Assembly: GCA_013820875.1 (NCBI GenBank)
Contig: JACDHS010000055.1
Coordinates: 1-33,034 of the forward strand
Source: Verrucomicrobiota bacterium
GTDB lineage: Bacteria; Verrucomicrobiota; Verrucomicrobiia; Limisphaerales; JACDHS01
Direction: 5' to 3'
Length of the DNA stretch: 33,034 nucleotides
Part shown: piece by piece, positions 32,186 through 33,034 of the stretch
How positions within the stretch are numbered: position 1 is the stretch's first letter
Layout: every line of letters starts with the position of its first letter
Notes under the pieces: generated by a model
What the model was told of the DNA's origin: nothing
Databases searched by the model: none
The model's input: the letters and a program-made list of their open reading frames with translations, nothing else
Position numbers and translations under genes: made by a program

Positions 32186-32665
32186 ATGGCACTAAAAATT
32201 GGCGACAAAGCTCCAGACTTCTCATTGAAATCCAAACAAGCCTCCGGCCTGGTGGATGTGAAACTCAGCGATAACTTCGGCAAAAAGAACACGGTCCTGT
32301 TGTTCTTCCCAGCCGCTTTCACCGGCGTTTGCACCCAGGAAATGTGCGACATCACCGCTGGCCTGAGCTCTTACTCAGATGTGAATGCAGATGTGGTTGC
32401 GATCAGCATTGACACTCCCTTTGCGCAGGAAGCCTGGGCGCAGAAGGAAAAAATTTCCATCACACTCGCCAGCGACCTGAACAAGGAAGTCACAAAGGCT
32501 TACGACGTGCTCTTCCCGATGTTGGCCGGGGTAGGGGACACCGCAGCGCGCGCCGCTTTTGTCATCGATAAGGAAGGCGTCATCCAATACGCCGAACAGA
32601 CTCCGACTCCAAAAGACCTGCCGAACTTCACAGCGGTCAAAGAGACCCTGGCAAAACTGAAGTAA
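32186..32665 (+). CDS. Peroxiredoxin (AhpC/TSA superfamily, BCP-type)
   Basis: A 159-aa thioredoxin-fold peroxidase, MALKIGDKAPDF..., with the active-site segment FPAAFTGVCTQEMC. Cys49 is the peroxidatic cysteine; Cys54, five residues on, has the spacing of the resolving Cys in BCP-type peroxiredoxins. It reduces H2O2 and organic hydroperoxides in the cytoplasm using thioredoxin-type donors. It begins 80 bp after the SpmAB fusion and ends at a strong terminator, so it may be its own transcription unit. Confidence 0.9.
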   Translation: MALKIGDKAPDFSLKSKQASGLVDVKLSDNFGKKNTVLLFFPAAFTGVCTQEMCDITAGLSSYSDVNADVVAISIDTPFAQEAWAQKEKISITLASDLNKEVTKAYDVLFPMLAGVGDTAARAAFVIDKEGVIQYAEQTPTPKDLPNFTAVKETLAKLK

Positions 32666-32680
32666 TCGATTTGGAAACAC

Positions 32681-32720
32681 AAAGCGGCCATACAGAACTT
32701 AACTGGATGGCCGCTTTTTT
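32681..32720 (+). terminator. Rho-independent terminator after the peroxiredoxin
   Basis: An 11-bp stem, AAAGCGGCCAT (32681-32691) with ATGGCCGCTTT (32707-32717), includes the start of a six-T run (32715-32720). Confidence 0.92.
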
Positions 32721-33034
32721 CGTTTTGAAGGCTCTGTCGCTGCTTACTGCCAACGAACTGCATCTGCTACCACGACAAATCACAAAAAACTTTGATTCTG
32801 TTTTCTGGCAGACTGGATGTGCTGCTTGGGATCCGGCTGAAACGCCGGTCGTATTTGCAGCGCGAGATTCGCGGTGCGAAGCACTCCCATTCGGTGGGGT
32901 TTTCCTGTGTGAAAACCCTGACTTCTGCCTTCACAACTCGTCGTAAGGTTTGGTGCGTGCGTGTTGTTGTTTAGAGATTTACGGACGGGTCAAAGTTGGC
33001 TTTGTTCCGCTTTGAAATGGCAACACGCACGCAC
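32721..33034. other. Non-coding end of window with inverted repeats
   Basis: No convincing gene is seen. A hairpin GGGTTTTC (32897-32904) / GAAAACCC (32911-32918) lies here. GTGCGTGCGTGTTG (32953-32966) is perfectly repeated in inverted orientation as CAACACGCACGCAC (33021-33034) at the very edge, enclosing 54 bp. The two frames open here lack codon structure or family motifs. Confidence 0.55.

Noticed and set aside
32671-32946. 91-aa ORF after the peroxiredoxin
   Set aside because: It runs through the strong terminator at 32681-32720 and has no family-like motif.

Overview
The window looks like chromosomal DNA of a Verrucomicrobiota bacterium, most like the Pedosphaera/Limisphaerales group. 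This is inferred from the gene set (secreted S1 sulfatase next to a GH43 hydrolase, GreA/B-like factor with a family-typical core, DUF3526 ABC permeases, SpmA-SpmB fusion), the mid-range GC, the weak Shine-Dalgarno sites at many starts, and several palindromic dispersed repeats of kinds I associate with that phylum. No rRNA, tRNA, CRISPR array or prophage was seen.

Layout. 1-1.6 kb: the end of an unidentified + gene, a secreted PepSY-like protein (-) with its own terminator, and a divergent GreA/GreB-family factor. 1.7-5.8 kb: an HrpA-type DEAH RNA helicase carrying a repeat-like internal insertion. 5.9-11.4 kb: one probable operon of seven envelope genes behind a recognisable sigma70-type promoter. 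It holds a small membrane protein, a CsgG/LpoB-like protein with a PEGA domain, a CsgG-like protein with a FlgT-like C-terminus, then a COG3014 lipoprotein, YcfL and LpoB in the order known from proteobacterial LpoB loci, and a glycine-rich lipoprotein. 12.0-15.4 kb: alaS, with a complete IS200-like (Y1/HUH) REP-associated tyrosine transposase element inserted in frame. This is the most striking observation in the window. 15.4-16.1 kb: an overlapping gene pair, a small basic protein plus a nucleotidyltransferase, resembling a toxin-antitoxin unit. 16.1-17.0 kb: a minus-strand protein of unknown function whose signal peptide lies in another frame.

17.3-22.6 kb: a stress/envelope block. It contains a glycine-zipper stress protein, two tiny membrane proteins (DUF5670 and DUF3185 types), two tandemly duplicated NarL/FixJ response regulators without a kinase, a large secreted PRC-PRC-BON protein, and a DUF4383 membrane protein. 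22.9-26.5 kb: an ABC exporter (ATPase plus two DUF3526 permeases) with a palindromic operator candidate upstream. 26.6-29.3 kb: minus-strand GH43 glycosidase and sulfatase, probably acting together on a sulfated or decorated polysaccharide. 29.4-32.7 kb: cardiolipin-synthase-like PLD protein, SpmA-SpmB fusion and a BCP-type peroxiredoxin with a strong terminator. The last 0.3 kb has no convincing gene but carries a perfect 14-bp inverted repeat reaching the window edge.

A recurring theme is palindromic repeat DNA placed inside or beside genes. In alaS, and probably in hrpA, it has been absorbed as in-frame coding sequence rather than breaking the gene.
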